From the NCBI RefSeq assembly GCF_003752025.1, contig NZ_RJKR01000007.1, forward strand, positions 62,001-126,000: a DNA stretch of 64,000 nt, given 5' to 3'. Within the stretch, counting starts at the first letter, position 1. Every line of letters starts with the position of its first letter. This document shows, piece by piece, positions 44,495-54,453 of this stretch. Both the position numbers and the translations under genes were made by a program. Below the pieces are notes generated by a model, which had not been told where the DNA came from, searched no databases, and saw nothing but the letters and a program-made list of their open reading frames with translations. This DNA comes from Curtobacterium sp. PhB115 (GTDB lineage Bacteria > Actinomycetota > Actinomycetes > Actinomycetales > Microbacteriaceae).

Positions 44495-45265
44495 CTAGTA
44501 GGTCGACGCGATCAGGTTCTCGGGGACGTCGCGCGCGGCGTCCTGGTCCACGAAGAAGACGGTGCGCTTCCGACCCTGGACCCCTCCGACGGGGACCTCG
44601 TCAACGGCGGCACCGGCCAGAGCGAGCCCGAGGACCGACGCCTTCTCGGCTCCGGACAGGATGACCCAGACGCGCTGCGAGGCGTTGATCGCCGGGAACG
44701 TGAGGGTCAGGCGCTGCGGCGGCGGCTTGGGGGAGTCGTCGACCGTGAGCACGACGCGGTCGGTGACCGAGAGCTGCGGGAACTCCGGGAAGAGCGAGGC
44801 GGTGTGACCGTCGGGGCCGACGCCGAGGAGCGTGATGTCGAACCGGGGCGCGATGGCGTCGTCCGGCGCGGCGGCGTGCAGCTCCTGCTCGTAGCGGGTC
44901 GCGGCGTCCTCGATGGAGATGCCCTCGTCGCTCGCAGCGATGGGGTGGATGTTCTCCGCCGGGATGTCGACGTGGTCGAAGAAGTCGGTCTGCGTGCCGG
45001 TGATGTTGCGGTCGGCGTCGCCGGTCGGCACCCAGCGCTCGTCGACCCACCACACGTGCACCTTCGACCAGTCGACGCTCTCACGAGCCGGGGACTGCCC
45101 GATCGCGGCCAGGACGAGGGACGACACCGATCCACCGCTGATCGCGATGTCGGCACGCTCCTGCTCGTCGAGCACGTCGATGATCTTCGTGATGAAGCGT
45201 GCGGCGACCGAAGCGCCGAGGGCCTGCTTGTCCGGGTGCACGAGCACCCGCCGTTCGTTGGTCAC
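44495..45265 (-). CDS. pgl: 6-phosphogluconolactonase
   Basis: A 256-residue enzyme that hydrolyses 6-phosphogluconolactone to 6-phosphogluconate, the second step of the oxidative pentose phosphate pathway. The glucosamine-6-phosphate isomerase-like fold shows AISGGSVSSLVLAAIG, VHVWWVDERWVP and LLGVGPDGHTASLFP, the last with the active-site His. It is the last gene of the tkt-tal-pgi-zwf-opcA-pgl series, separated from opcA by 97 bp holding a strong hairpin, so its level may differ from the rest. Confidence 0.95.
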   Translation of the reverse strand: MTNERRVLVHPDKQALGASVAARFITKIIDVLDEQERADIAISGGSVSSLVLAAIGQSPARESVDWSKVHVWWVDERWVPTGDADRNITGTQTDFFDHVDIPAENIHPIAASDEGISIEDAATRYEQELHAAAPDDAIAPRFDITLLGVGPDGHTASLFPEFPQLSVTDRVVLTVDDSPKPPPQRLTLTFPAINASQRVWVILSGAEKASVLGLALAGAAVDEVPVGGVQGRKRTVFFVDQDAARDVPENLIASTY

Positions 45266-45315
45266 GTGACTCCCGTGTTCGTGGCGGCCGACCGGTCGTA
45301 CGACCGCCTTCGGTC

Positions 45316-45351
45316 CGGTCGGGCCGTCTGCAGCAGCAGGCGGCCCGACCG
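45316..45351 (-). terminator. Hairpin between opcA and pgl
   Basis: CGGTCGGGCCGTCTGC (45316-45331) pairs with 45336-45351 over 16 bp with one wobble and an AGCA loop, 11 nt after the opcA stop. It may partly terminate the operon before pgl. Confidence 0.75.
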
Positions 45352-45362
45352 TTGTGGGGTGC

Positions 45363-46307
45363 TCAGCGCGCGATGGTCTCGCGCAGCTGGGGCACTCCGT
45401 GCTTGACGACGTCTCCGAAGAGGACGTCCGGGTCGAGTCTACGGAGTTCCTCGGCCAGGCAGTCGCGCAGGTTGCGGCGTGGCAGCGACAGGTCGTGCGT
45501 CGGCTGCCCGGGCATCGAGAGCGTGGCGACGTCCACCAGGGACCGCTCGAGCTCGATGGTGCCGGACTCGCGGACGAGCTTCACGCCGTGGATGCCGCTC
45601 GACCCGGTCGCGCGGGGCGACGTCGTGACGGTGACGGGCACCTCGAGCTGCAGCTGCAGCCACGCGGCGAGGAGGATCGTCGACGGGCTGTCCGACGCGC
45701 CGGTGACCTCCACCGCGGTGACCGGCTCGTACGGCGGCTGGTCGAGCGCCGCGGCGAGCTGGTTCCGCCAGAGGGTCAGACGGGTCCACGCGAAGTCGGT
45801 GTCCCCGGGCACGTACGAGGCACCGAGCGCCTCGATCGCACCGTTCGGGTCCTTCTGCGCGGCGGCGTCGGTGATCCGGCGCTGGGCGATGCGGCCGAGC
45901 GCGGACGCCGACGGCTGCTGCGGCGCGGTCTGCGGCCACCAGGCGACGACGGGCGCGTCCGGCAGGAGCAGGCCGGTGACCAGGCTCTCCTCGTCGGTCG
46001 CGGTCTCGCCGTACGCGCGGAGCACGATGACCTCGCTCGCACCGGCGTCGCTGCCCACGCGGATCTGCGCGTCGAGACGCCCGGGCGACTTGGTGTCGCC
46101 GTCGTTCTTCGACACGATGATCACGCGCATCGGGTGTTCGCGGGACGCTTCGTTCGCGGCCTCGATCGCTTCTTCCTCGTGGCCGAGGGCCGTCGAGATG
46201 ATGAGCGTCAGGACACGACCGAGTGCGACGGCGCCGCCCTCTTCGCGGATGTGGACGAGCTTCTTCTGAATCTTCGAGACAGTGGTGTTCGGCAGGTCGA
46301 TCTTCAT
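45363..46307 (-). CDS. opcA: Glucose-6-phosphate dehydrogenase assembly protein OpcA
   Basis: A 314-residue protein required for full activity of the Zwf dehydrogenase in actinobacteria and cyanobacteria. The N-terminus MKIDLPNTTVSKIQKKLVHI and the PVVAWWPQTAPQQPSASALG segment are typical. The frame is open further upstream to 46367, but ATG 46307 gives the family start and overlaps the zwf stop in ATGA, as expected for coupled subunits. Confidence 0.94.
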   Translation of the reverse strand: MKIDLPNTTVSKIQKKLVHIREEGGAVALGRVLTLIISTALGHEEEAIEAANEASREHPMRVIIVSKNDGDTKSPGRLDAQIRVGSDAGASEVIVLRAYGETATDEESLVTGLLLPDAPVVAWWPQTAPQQPSASALGRIAQRRITDAAAQKDPNGAIEALGASYVPGDTDFAWTRLTLWRNQLAAALDQPPYEPVTAVEVTGASDSPSTILLAAWLQLQLEVPVTVTTSPRATGSSGIHGVKLVRESGTIELERSLVDVATLSMPGQPTHDLSLPRRNLRDCLAEELRRLDPDVLFGDVVKHGVPQLRETIAR

Positions 46308-47842
46308 GGACGCCTCCAGGTCCGGCCGTCGCGGGCGAGCAGGGCGTCGGCGGACGCCGGACCCCACGTGCCGGGACGGTACTGCTCGGGCTGGCCCTGC
46401 GTGGCCCAGAACTCCTCGATCGGGTCGAGGATCTTCCAGGACAGCTCGACCTCCTGGTGCCGCGGGAACAGCGGCGGGTCACCGAGGAGCACGTCGAGGA
46501 TGAGTCGCTCGTACGCCTCGGGGGATGCCTCGGTGAACGCGTGGCCGTAGCCGAAGTCCATCGTCACGTCGCGCACCTGGGTGCCGACGCCGGGGACCTT
46601 CGAGCCGAAGCGGAGCGTGACGCCCTCGTCCGGCTGGACGCGGATCACGAGTGCGTTCTGACCGAGCGGCGACTGCGTGTTGCCGTAGACGTCCTCGGGG
46701 ACGCGCTTGAACACGATCGCGATCTCGGTGACGCGGCGGCCGAGGCGCTTGCCGGCGCGGAGGTAGAACGGGACGCCCTGCCACCGACGGGTCGCGATGT
46801 CGAGCTTGATCGCCGCGTACGTCTCGGTGCCGGACTCCGGGTTCATGCCGGCCTCGTCGAGGAAGCCGAGCACCTTCTCGCCGCCCTGCCAGCCGCCGGC
46901 GTACTGCCCGCGGGCGGTGGCGGTCGACAGGTCCTCGGGCAGGCGCACGGCGGAGAGCACCTTCTCCTTCTCGGCGCGGAGGTCCGCGGCCTTGAACGAG
47001 ACGGGTTCCTCCATCGCGGTGAGCGCGAGGAGCTGGAGCAGGTGGTTCTGGATGACGTCGCGCGCCGCACCGATGCCGTCGTAGTACGCGGCACGTCCGG
47101 CGACGCCGATGTCCTCGGCCATCGTGATCTGCACGTGGTCGACGTAGTTCGAGTTCCAGATGGGTTCGTACATCTGGTTCGCGAACCGGAGCGTCAGCAG
47201 GTTCTGGACGGTCTCCTTGCCGAGGTAGTGGTCGATGCGGAACACGTCGTCGGGCGCGAACACGCTCTCGACGATCGCGTTCAGCTCGCGTGCGGTGCGG
47301 AGGTCGGAGCCGAACGGCTTCTCGACGACCACGCGGCTCCAGGAGCCCTCGCGCTTCTCGGTCAGGCCGGACAGCTTCAGCTGCTCGGTGACGACCGGGA
47401 ACATCTTCGGCGGGATGGACAGGTAGAACGCGTGGTTGCCCAGCGTTCCGCGCTCGACGTCGAGGTCGTCGACGGTGCGCTTGAGCTCACGGAACGCCTC
47501 GGGGTCGTCGAACGAGCCCTGGACGAAGCGGATGCCCTGTTCGAGCTGACGCCAGACGTCCTCGTCGAACGGGGTGCGGGAGTGCTCCTTGACGGCGTCG
47601 TGCACGAGCTGGGAGAAGTCTTGGTCCTCCCAGTCGCGACGCGCGAACCCGACGAGCGCGAACCCCGGGGGCAGGAGCCCCCGGTTTGCCAGGTCGTAGA
47701 CCGCGGGCATCAGCTTCTTGCGTGACAGGTCGCCCGTCACGCCGAAGATGATGAGCGTGCTCGGTCCCGCGATCCGGTTCAGTCGACGATCCGTCGGCAG
47801 CCGGAGCGGGTTGTGCTCCGGGGTGATTGCCACCGGTGACAT
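46304..47842 (-). CDS. zwf: Glucose-6-phosphate 1-dehydrogenase
   Basis: A 512-residue enzyme that starts the oxidative pentose phosphate pathway, making NADPH and 6-phosphogluconolactone. The cofactor-binding FGVTGDLSRKKLMPAVYDL is near residue 35, and the catalytic RIDHYLGKETVQN is intact. The C-terminal half ends with the VELSWKILDPIEEFW segment. Its stop overlaps the opcA start by 4 bases; pgi ends 22 bp upstream. Confidence 0.97.
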   Translation of the reverse strand: MSPVAITPEHNPLRLPTDRRLNRIAGPSTLIIFGVTGDLSRKKLMPAVYDLANRGLLPPGFALVGFARRDWEDQDFSQLVHDAVKEHSRTPFDEDVWRQLEQGIRFVQGSFDDPEAFRELKRTVDDLDVERGTLGNHAFYLSIPPKMFPVVTEQLKLSGLTEKREGSWSRVVVEKPFGSDLRTARELNAIVESVFAPDDVFRIDHYLGKETVQNLLTLRFANQMYEPIWNSNYVDHVQITMAEDIGVAGRAAYYDGIGAARDVIQNHLLQLLALTAMEEPVSFKAADLRAEKEKVLSAVRLPEDLSTATARGQYAGGWQGGEKVLGFLDEAGMNPESGTETYAAIKLDIATRRWQGVPFYLRAGKRLGRRVTEIAIVFKRVPEDVYGNTQSPLGQNALVIRVQPDEGVTLRFGSKVPGVGTQVRDVTMDFGYGHAFTEASPEAYERLILDVLLGDPPLFPRHQEVELSWKILDPIEEFWATQGQPEQYRPGTWGPASADALLARDGRTWRRP

Positions 47843-47864
47843 GAGTCGGTGAACTCCTTACGAG

Positions 47865-49463
47865 TCAGTGGGAGACGGCGGAGGCGATGGCCGCGGTGGC
47901 GGCGTGCACGTCCGACGTCGTGAGGGTCAGGACCGGACGGCCGTGCTCGGCGAGGACACTCGCGTCGCCGGCGGCCTGGGCCTGGATGAGCTGGCCGAAC
48001 GTGAACGGCCGACCCGGGATCGCCAGGTCGTCCTGTTCGTCCGCCACGACCTGCAGGAACACGCCGGTGGCGGGGCCACCCTTGTGGTACTGCCCGGTGG
48101 AGTGCAGGAACCGCGGTCCGTACCCGAAGGTGACGGGGCGCTGCGTGCGCGCCGCCAGGGCGTCGCGCAACGCTTCGAGGTCACGGTTCGCGGTGCGGTC
48201 GACGTACGCCTGCACCGCCACGTAGCCGGTGGCGTCCAGTCCGGACAGGAGGCCCGACACGGCTTCCGCGAGCGTCGTCCCGACCGGCAGTCCAGGCGTC
48301 GCGCGGACGGCGATGCCGTCCTCGGTGAACGCCGGCTCGGCGGGGGCGGGACGGTCGTCGAGCAGCGCACGGGTGGCGACCTTGGCCGCCTCGACGTCGG
48401 GCTGGTCGAACGGGCCGATGCCGAGCAGTCGCCCGGCGACCGCGACGGCGTACTCCCAGACGAGGATCTGGCCACCGAGCGTTCCGGTGATCTCGACCTC
48501 GCCCTCGTCGACGTGGCGCTCGTCCTCGCGGGAACCCACGAGTCGGATGACCTGCACGTCGGGGAGCCCGGCGGTGACCTCGGGGGAGTCGGCGTGGAGC
48601 ACGACGGGCAGGAGACCACGGCCGTTCTTGCCGGTGGACTCGGCGATCAGCTGCTCGACCCAGTCGCCGAAGCCGACGATGTGGGTGCCGTCCGGGACGA
48701 TCGCGATCTTGTCGCGCAGCGGCTGGGTGCCGGCGAGGACCGCACCGAGCACGAGCCCGGGGTTCTCGTCGATGTCCACGGCGAGCAGCGCGGAGATGGC
48801 GTCGGCTTCGTCGAGGAGCTCCTCGATGTCCGCTCCGGCCAGTCCCGCCGGCACGAGGCCGAACGCGGTGAGGGCCGAGTAGCGGCCGCCGACCGTGGGG
48901 TCGGCGGTGAAGACGCGGTAGCCGGCGTCGGTCGCTGCGGCCTCGAGCGCGGAGCCCGGGTCGGTGACGACGACGATGCGGCCGGTCGGGTCGATGCCGG
49001 CGTCACGGAACGCCTGCTCGTAGACCCGGCGCTGCGAGTCGGTCTCGAGCGTCGAACCGGACTTCGACGACACGACGAGCACGGTGCGCTCGAGGTCGGT
49101 CGAGACGGCGGCGCGGACCTGTGCGGGGTCGGTCGAGTCGAGCACCGTCAGGGGGACCCCGGCGGTGCGCGTGATGACCTCCGGAGCGAGCGACGAGCCG
49201 CCCATGCCGGCGAGGACGACGTGGTCGATCCCCTCGGCACGGAGCGACTCGCGCAGCGTGGTGACCTGGGCGACGAGCGGGCGGGAGACCGAGACGGCCT
49301 CCACCCAGCCGAGGCGCTTCGACGCCTCGGCCTCGGCGTCCGGTCCCCACAGCTCGGGGTCCTGGGCGGTGATGCCCGAGGCCACCATGTCAGCGACGAG
49401 CCGCGGGACCACCTGGTCGATGGCCCGCGCGGCGTCGCCGCTGGCAGCGATGGAAACGGTCAC
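47865..49463 (-). CDS. pgi: Glucose-6-phosphate isomerase
   Basis: A 532-residue sugar isomerase with two SIS folds: HVVLAGMGGSSLAPEVITR, LVVSSKSGSTLETDSQRR and, later, VPDGTHIVGFGDWVEQLIAESTGKNG (split over 48620-48700). It links the pentose phosphate branch with glycolysis by interconverting glucose-6-phosphate and fructose-6-phosphate. The sequence belongs to the divergent actinobacterial branch rather than the classical E. coli Pgi. GTG 49463 overlaps the tal stop by one base (TAGTG); a longer frame to 49514 would run into tal. Confidence 0.9.
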   Translation of the reverse strand: MTVSIAASGDAARAIDQVVPRLVADMVASGITAQDPELWGPDAEAEASKRLGWVEAVSVSRPLVAQVTTLRESLRAEGIDHVVLAGMGGSSLAPEVITRTAGVPLTVLDSTDPAQVRAAVSTDLERTVLVVSSKSGSTLETDSQRRVYEQAFRDAGIDPTGRIVVVTDPGSALEAAATDAGYRVFTADPTVGGRYSALTAFGLVPAGLAGADIEELLDEADAISALLAVDIDENPGLVLGAVLAGTQPLRDKIAIVPDGTHIVGFGDWVEQLIAESTGKNGRGLLPVVLHADSPEVTAGLPDVQVIRLVGSREDERHVDEGEVEITGTLGGQILVWEYAVAVAGRLLGIGPFDQPDVEAAKVATRALLDDRPAPAEPAFTEDGIAVRATPGLPVGTTLAEAVSGLLSGLDATGYVAVQAYVDRTANRDLEALRDALAARTQRPVTFGYGPRFLHSTGQYHKGGPATGVFLQVVADEQDDLAIPGRPFTFGQLIQAQAAGDASVLAEHGRPVLTLTTSDVHAATAAIASAVSH

Positions 49464-50575
49464 TACTTGGCGCCCTCGAGCGCGGTCTTCACGGTGTCGA
49501 CGAGCTCGCCCCACGACACGTTGAACTTGTCCACGCCCTCCTTCTCGAGCAGCGCCACGACGTCGTCGTAGTCGATGCCCTGCGCGGCGAGCTGGTCGAG
49601 GACCTGCTGCGCGGCGTCGAAGGTGCCGGCGATGGCGTCGCCGTGGATCTCACCGTGGTCGAACGTGGCGTCGAGCGTCTTGCCGGGCATCGTGTTGACG
49701 GTGTTCGGCGCGGCCAGCTCGGTCACGTACAGCGTGTCGGGGAGCGACGGGTCCTTGACACCGGTCGAGGCCCAGAGCGGACGCTGCGTGTTCGCACCGG
49801 CCTCGAGCAGGCCGAGGGCGCGCTCGGAGGCGAACGCCTCGGTCCAGACCTGGTAGGCGAGCTGCGCGTTGGCGATGCCGGCCTTCGACTTGAGGGCCTT
49901 GGCCTCGTCGGTGCCGACGGCCTCGAGGCGCTTGTCGATCTCGGAGTCGACGCGCGACACGAAGAACGAAGCGACCGAGTGGATCTTGGAGATGTCGTGG
50001 CCGGCGGCCTTGGCCTTCTCGAGCCCACCGAGGTAGGCGTCGATGACGGCGCGGTAGCGCTCGAGCGAGAAGATCAGGGTGACGTTCACCGGGATGCCGG
50101 CGCCGATGACCTCGGTGATGGCCTCGAGGCCCTCGAGCGTCGCGGGGATCTTGATGAGGACGTTCTCCTTGCCGACCTTGTCGAACAGGAACTTGGCCTG
50201 CTCGATGGTCTTGGCGGTCTCGTGCGCGAGACCCGGCTCGACCTCGATCGAGACGCGACCGTCGAAGCCCTTGGTGGCGTCGTAGATCGGCTTGAAGACG
50301 TCGGACGCGTTGGCGACGTCCTGCGTGGTGATCTCGAAGATCGCCTCGGTCACGTCGGTGCCGGCGGCGGCCAGCTCCTTGACCTGCGCGTCGTAGCGCT
50401 CGCCCTTGGCGAGGGCCGACGCGAAGATCGTCGGGTTCGTGGTCACGCCGACGACGTTCTTCTGCTCGATGAGTTCGGTGAGCGCACCGGTCTCGAGGAG
50501 CTCGCGGGACAGGTCGTCGAGCCAGATGCTCACGCCGACCGCGGAGAGGGCGGCAGTGGGGGTGTTCTCAGCCAT
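49463..50575 (-). CDS. tal: Transaldolase
   Basis: A 370-residue transaldolase of the non-oxidative pentose phosphate pathway, which transfers a dihydroxyacetone unit between sugar phosphates. [29 protein letters not shown] and the Schiff-base lysine segment [16 protein letters not shown] are present. The length suits the actinobacterial subfamily. It lies between tkt and pgi; the tal-tkt spacer holds the tkt terminator and a GGAGGC palindrome, so tal may have its own promoter or depend on read-through. Confidence 0.96.
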   Translation of the reverse strand: MAENTPTAALSAVGVSIWLDDLSRELLETGALTELIEQKNVVGVTTNPTIFASALAKGERYDAQVKELAAAGTDVTEAIFEITTQDVANASDVFKPIYDATKGFDGRVSIEVEPGLAHETAKTIEQAKFLFDKVGKENVLIKIPATLEGLEAITEVIGAGIPVNVTLIFSLERYRAVIDAYLGGLEKAKAAGHDISKIHSVASFFVSRVDSEIDKRLEAVGTDEAKALKSKAGIANAQLAYQVWTEAFASERALGLLEAGANTQRPLWASTGVKDPSLPDTLYVTELAAPNTVNTMPGKTLDATFDHGEIHGDAIAGTFDAAQQVLDQLAAQGIDYDDVVALLEKEGVDKFNVSWGELVDTVKTALEGAK

Positions 50576-50623
50576 GTGTTTCTCTTCTTTCCTTCATCGG
50601 CCTGATGGCCGGGGTCTGGGGGA

Positions 50624-50661
50624 CCGGGAGGCGCGTGGCGGGGCCGAGCCGCGCCTCCCGG
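50624..50661. repeat. GGAGGC-family palindrome between tkt and tal
   Basis: CCGGGAGGCGCG (50624-50635) pairs perfectly with CGCGCCTCCCGG (50650-50661) around a 14-nt centre. It lies downstream of the tkt terminator and 48 bp upstream of the tal start. Confidence 0.85.
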
Positions 50662-50666
50662 AGGAA

Positions 50667-50696
50667 GGGCCGGGTCCGGCGAACCGGACCCGGCCC
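50667..50696 (-). terminator. tkt terminator
   Basis: GGGCCGGGTCCGG (50667-50679) pairs perfectly over 13 bp with 50684-50696 around CGAA, 7 nt after the tkt stop on the minus strand. Confidence 0.85.
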
Positions 50697-50703
50697 CTGC
50701 GGG

Positions 50704-52797
50704 TCAGGAAGCCGCGATCGATTCCTTCGCGGCGGCCACGACGTGCTCCGTCGTGAAGCCGAACTCCTTGAACAGCGTCTGGTAGTCGGCCGAGGCACCG
50801 AAGTGCTCGATCGAGACGCTGCGGCCCTTGTCGCCGACGATGTCGCGCCAGCTCATGGCGATGCCGGCCTCGACCGAAACGCGAGCGGTGACGTCCTTCG
50901 GGAGCACCTGGTCCTGGTAGTTCTCGGACTGGGCGCGGAACCACTCGATGGACGGCGCGCTCACGACGCGGGCATTGATGCCCTCGCCCTTGAGCTGCTC
51001 ACGAGCCTCGACCGCGATCTGGACCTCGGAGCCGGTCGCGATGAGGATCACGTCCGGGGTGCCGTTCGGCGCCTCGGCCAGGATGTACGCACCCTTGGCG
51101 ACGTTCTTCGCCGAGGCGAAGACCTCACCGGAGGCGTCACCCTCGCCACGCTCGAACACGGGGAGGTTCTGACGGCTCAGCGCGATGCCGGCCGGGCGGT
51201 CGTGGTGCTTGAGCATCTCGAGCCACGCGTACGCGACCTCGTTGGCGTCGGCGGGGCGGACCACGTCGAGACCCGGGATCGCACGGAGCGACGAGACCTG
51301 CTCGATCGGCTGGTGCGTCGGGCCGTCCTCGCCGAGGGCGATGGAGTCGTGGGTCCAGACGTAGATCGCCGGCGCCCCCATGAGCGCGGCGAGACGGACC
51401 GCCGGACGCATGTAGTCGCTGAAGATCAGGAACGTGCCGCCGAACGGGCGCGTGTTGCCGTGCAGCACGATGCCGTTGAGGATCGAGCCCATGGCGTGCT
51501 CGCGGATGCCGAAGTGCAGCACGCGGCCGTACGGGTCGGTGCTCCAGGTCGACGTCGAGGCCTCGACCGGACCGAAGGACTTGGCGCCCTCGATCGTGGT
51601 GAGGTTCGACTCGGCCAGGTCGGCGGAACCGCCCCAGAACTCGGGCATGAGCGGCGCGATGGCGTTGATGACCTTGCCGGAGGCGGCGCGGGTCGAGACG
51701 GCCTTGTCGGTCGGGAAGACCGGCAGCGCTGCCTCGAGGCCCTCGGGGAGCTCCTTGGCGTTCATCCGGTCGAACAGCGCCTTCTTGTCGGCGTTGGCCG
51801 CGGCCCACGCGTCGAAGGTCTTCTGCCACTCGGCGTGCTCGGCCTGGCCCTTGGCGACGGCGCCGCGGGTGTACTCGAGGACCTCGGGGGCGACCTCGAA
51901 GGTCTTCGCGGTGTCGAAGCCGAGGACCTCCTTGAGGCCCTTGATCTCGTCGGCGCCGAGCGCCGAACCGTGGATCTTGCCGGAGTTCTGCTTGGTCGGC
52001 GACGGCCAGCCGATGATCGTCTTGAGGACGATGAGCGACGGCTTGTCGGTGACCTGCTTGGCGGCCTCGATCGCGGCGTGGAGCTCCTCGACGTCCTCGG
52101 AGTACTCGCCGGTCTTCTTCCAGTCGACGATCTGGACGTGCCAGCCGAGGGCCTCGTAGCGCTCGGGGACGCTCTCCGAGAACGCGATGTCGGTGTTGTC
52201 CTCGATCGAGATCTGGTTCGAGTCGTAGAACGCGATGAGGTTGCCGAGCTGCTGACGGCCGGCGAGCGAGCCCGCCTCGTTCGTCACGCCCTCCTGCATG
52301 TCGCCGTCACCGGCGATCACGTAGGTGAAGTGGTCGAACGCCGACTGGCCGGCCGGGGTCTCCGGGTCGAACAGGCCGCGCTCGAAGCGCTGGGCGTAGG
52401 CGAAGCCGACCGAGGACGCGAGGCCCTGGCCGAGCGGGCCGGTGGTGATCTCGACACCGTCGGTGTGGCCGTACTCCGGGTGACCCGGGGTCTTCGAGCC
52501 CCACTTGCGCAGGTGCTGCAGGTCCTCGAGCTCGAGACCGTAGCCGTGCAGGTAGAACTGCACGTACTGGAGGATCGAGGCGTGACCGGCGGAGAGGATG
52601 AAGCGGTCGCGGCCGATCCAGGTGGAGTCGCTCGGGTCGCGACGCATCACCTTCTGGAAGAGGAGGTGGGCGAGCGGAGCGAGGCTCATCGCGGTGCCGG
52701 GGTGACCGTTGCCAGCGGCCTCGACCGAGTCGGCGGCGAGAACGCGGGCCGTGTCGACGGCCTTCCGGTCGATGGCGTCCCAGGTGAATTCAGCCAC
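50704..52797 (-). CDS. tkt: Transketolase
   Basis: A 697-residue thiamine-diphosphate enzyme of the non-oxidative pentose phosphate pathway. [16 protein letters not shown] near the N-terminus, the thiamine-diphosphate motif [13 protein letters not shown], and the pyrimidine-domain segment [19 protein letters not shown] are intact. The frame stays open to 52938, but GTG 52797 gives [19 protein letters not shown], the expected start, with AAGAAGGG about 11 nt upstream. It heads the minus-strand pentose phosphate genes. Confidence 0.95.
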   Translation of the reverse strand: MAEFTWDAIDRKAVDTARVLAADSVEAAGNGHPGTAMSLAPLAHLLFQKVMRRDPSDSTWIGRDRFILSAGHASILQYVQFYLHGYGLELEDLQHLRKWGSKTPGHPEYGHTDGVEITTGPLGQGLASSVGFAYAQRFERGLFDPETPAGQSAFDHFTYVIAGDGDMQEGVTNEAGSLAGRQQLGNLIAFYDSNQISIEDNTDIAFSESVPERYEALGWHVQIVDWKKTGEYSEDVEELHAAIEAAKQVTDKPSLIVLKTIIGWPSPTKQNSGKIHGSALGADEIKGLKEVLGFDTAKTFEVAPEVLEYTRGAVAKGQAEHAEWQKTFDAWAAANADKKALFDRMNAKELPEGLEAALPVFPTDKAVSTRAASGKVINAIAPLMPEFWGGSADLAESNLTTIEGAKSFGPVEASTSTWSTDPYGRVLHFGIREHAMGSILNGIVLHGNTRPFGGTFLIFSDYMRPAVRLAALMGAPAIYVWTHDSIALGEDGPTHQPIEQVSSLRAIPGLDVVRPADANEVAYAWLEMLKHHDRPAGIALSRQNLPVFERGEGDASGEVFASAKNVAKGAYILAEAPNGTPDVILIATGSEVQIAVEAREQLKGEGINARVVSAPSIEWFRAQSENYQDQVLPKDVTARVSVEAGIAMSWRDIVGDKGRSVSIEHFGASADYQTLFKEFGFTTEHVVAAAKESIAAS

Positions 52798-53214
52798 TTG
52801 GATGTTGACCCTTCTTGATGCGACATGTGCGAGGGCTCGTGCCATCGCACGGACATGTGGCCATCCCGGGGCCGAGTCGTGTCGCCGTCTAGCGGCGGCC
52901 GACCGGCTCATCGCGGCCGACGTCATCGGGGCGCGCACTGCGGGAGGGCAGGTCCAGCATAGTGACCCGGTACTCAGAAGGGGTTCAGGTGACGCCCGAT
53001 GGTCACACCTTGTCGTCCACCATGCGATGGGCCGGGCGTGTCGACGGTGCCGATCGCGGCGGATCGGAGCGGGATGGCGAGGCGGGGCATCATCGCGGCG
53101 CTTCGATCATCTAAACTGATCGGGACCCGTGGACATTCCGGGTCAGCGCATGCCCGGACGCCGCCGCAGTCGTCCACCGAGTGTGCGAGCTGATGCGAAC
53201 AGACTGAGGTTCTC
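52798..53214. promoter_or_regulatory. Divergent control region between tkt and ctaB
   Basis: This 417-bp spacer has no supported gene. On the plus strand TAAACT (53112-53117) is a likely -10 box for ctaB, set inside the dyad CGATCA...TGATCG (53104-53109 and 53117-53122), which could be an operator. On the minus strand TATGCT (52956-52961) is a possible -10 for tkt, implying a leader of about 150 nt. No convincing -35 boxes are seen. Confidence 0.45.
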
Positions 53215-54156
53215 TTGCCGACTGCCACCGTGACCCGGCCCGACACCGATCGACCCCGATCGCCGCTGTCCCGCAAGGTCCGTGCGTACGTCTCCTTGAC
53301 GAAGCCGCGGGTCATGGAGCTGCTGCTCGTGACCACCGCGCCGACGATGTTCCTCGCCGAGCGGGGTGTGCCGGACCTGTGGCTCGTCTTCTGGACGATG
53401 CTCGGCGGCGCGATGTCCGCGGGCTCCGCGTCCGCGTTCAACTGCTACATCGACCGCGACATCGACCGGCTCATGAAGCGGACGAGCACCCGTCCGCTCG
53501 TCACCGGCGAGCTCTCCGACCGCGAAGCCCTCGTGTTCTCGTGGATCCTCGGGATCCTGTCGACCGCGGTGCTCGGCTTCCTGGTGAACTGGCTCGCCGC
53601 CGCGCTGAGCGTCGTCGCGATCCTCATCTACGTGTTCGTCTACACGCTGTGGCTCAAGCGCCGCACCCCGCAGAACATCGTCTGGGGCGGTTCCGCCGGC
53701 TGCATGCCCGTGCTGATCGGGTGGGCGGGCGTCACCGGGTCGCTCACCTGGGCCCCGGTCATCCTCTTCATGGTGATCTTCCTCTGGACGCCGCCGCACT
53801 ACTGGCCGCTCTCGATGAAGTACCGCGACGACTACGACGCCGCGGACGTGCCGATGCTCGCCGTGGTCCGCGGTCGCACCGTCGTCGGCCTGCAGGTCGT
53901 GCTCTACGCCTGGGCGACGCTCGTCTGCTCGCTCCTGCTCATCCCGGTCGCGCACATGGGGCCGCTCTACACGGTCGTCGCGCTGGCCGGGGGCATCTGG
54001 TTCGTCGTCGAGTCGCACCGTCTGTACTCGCGGGCGATCCAGCACGTCGAGCACGTGCAGCCGATGCGCGTGTTCCACAGCTCGATCACGTACTTGACGC
54101 TGCTCTTCATCGCGGTGGGCATCGACCCGCTGCTGCCGCAGGTCTTCACCTTCTAG
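53215..54156 (+). CDS. ctaB: Heme O synthase (protoheme IX farnesyltransferase)
   Basis: A 313-residue UbiA-family membrane enzyme that adds a farnesyl group to heme B for cytochrome oxidase. It has about nine hydrophobic helices and both Asp-rich prenyl-diphosphate motifs: [15 protein letters not shown] and the later [16 protein letters not shown]. The TTG start at 53215 has TGAGGTTCTC upstream; no better start is available. ctaA, for the next step, converges on it. Confidence 0.95.
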   Translation: MPTATVTRPDTDRPRSPLSRKVRAYVSLTKPRVMELLLVTTAPTMFLAERGVPDLWLVFWTMLGGAMSAGSASAFNCYIDRDIDRLMKRTSTRPLVTGELSDREALVFSWILGILSTAVLGFLVNWLAAALSVVAILIYVFVYTLWLKRRTPQNIVWGGSAGCMPVLIGWAGVTGSLTWAPVILFMVIFLWTPPHYWPLSMKYRDDYDAADVPMLAVVRGRTVVGLQVVLYAWATLVCSLLLIPVAHMGPLYTVVALAGGIWFVVESHRLYSRAIQHVEHVQPMRVFHSSITYLTLLFIAVGIDPLLPQVFTF

Positions 54157-54166
54157 GGGTCGCACC

Positions 54167-54210
54167 GACGTCGTACGACGTCCTCGACGTCGTACGACGT
54201 CGAGGACGTC
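54167..54210. repeat. Overlapping perfect palindromes built on GACGTCGTACGACGTC
   Basis: GACGTCGTACGACGTC occurs at 54167-54182 and 54186-54201. The second lies in the middle of a 34-nt perfect palindrome (54177-54210). It begins 10 nt after the ctaB stop and probably forms a terminator or a cruciform. Confidence 0.9.
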
Positions 54211-54260
54211 GTTCTGCGTCTGCGGGGCTGCCCGCGGCTCTCGACGTGCGCACACGCCGG

Positions 54261-54296
54261 CCGGGAGGCACGGGGCGGGCCCGCCACGGGCCTCCA
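54261..54296. repeat. GGAGGC-family palindrome between ctaB and ctaA
   Basis: GGAGGC (54264-54269) and GGCGGG (54274-54279) face CCCGCC (54280-54285) and GCCTCC (54290-54295), with an unpaired ACGG block on each side. It is a degenerate family member. Confidence 0.75.
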
Positions 54297-54389
54297 GTCC
54301 GGTGGGCGGTCCGTGGGGCTGGCGCCGCGTCGGCACGGCTCCGACACGCCGGTCGCGGTGCTGACGCGGCGGGCGGAGCACCCGATGTG

Positions 54390-54425
54390 CGACACCCCAC
54401 GAGTCGAACGACTCGTGGGGTGTCG
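54390..54425 (-). terminator. ctaA terminator
   Basis: CGACACCCCACGAGTCG (54390-54406) pairs perfectly over 17 bp with 54409-54425 around AA, 28 nt beyond the ctaA stop. With the palindromes above, the 297-bp convergent spacer is almost entirely dyad sequence and holds no gene. Confidence 0.85.
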
Positions 54426-54453
54426 GAGAACGGGTGTGTGTTCGGCCCGGAGG

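Noticed and set aside
43382..45406. Several open frames with repeated AGCRVPG-like peptides in the array
   Set aside because: They come from the 7-bp repeat read in all frames; no ribosome site, no domain, and they change with repeat number.
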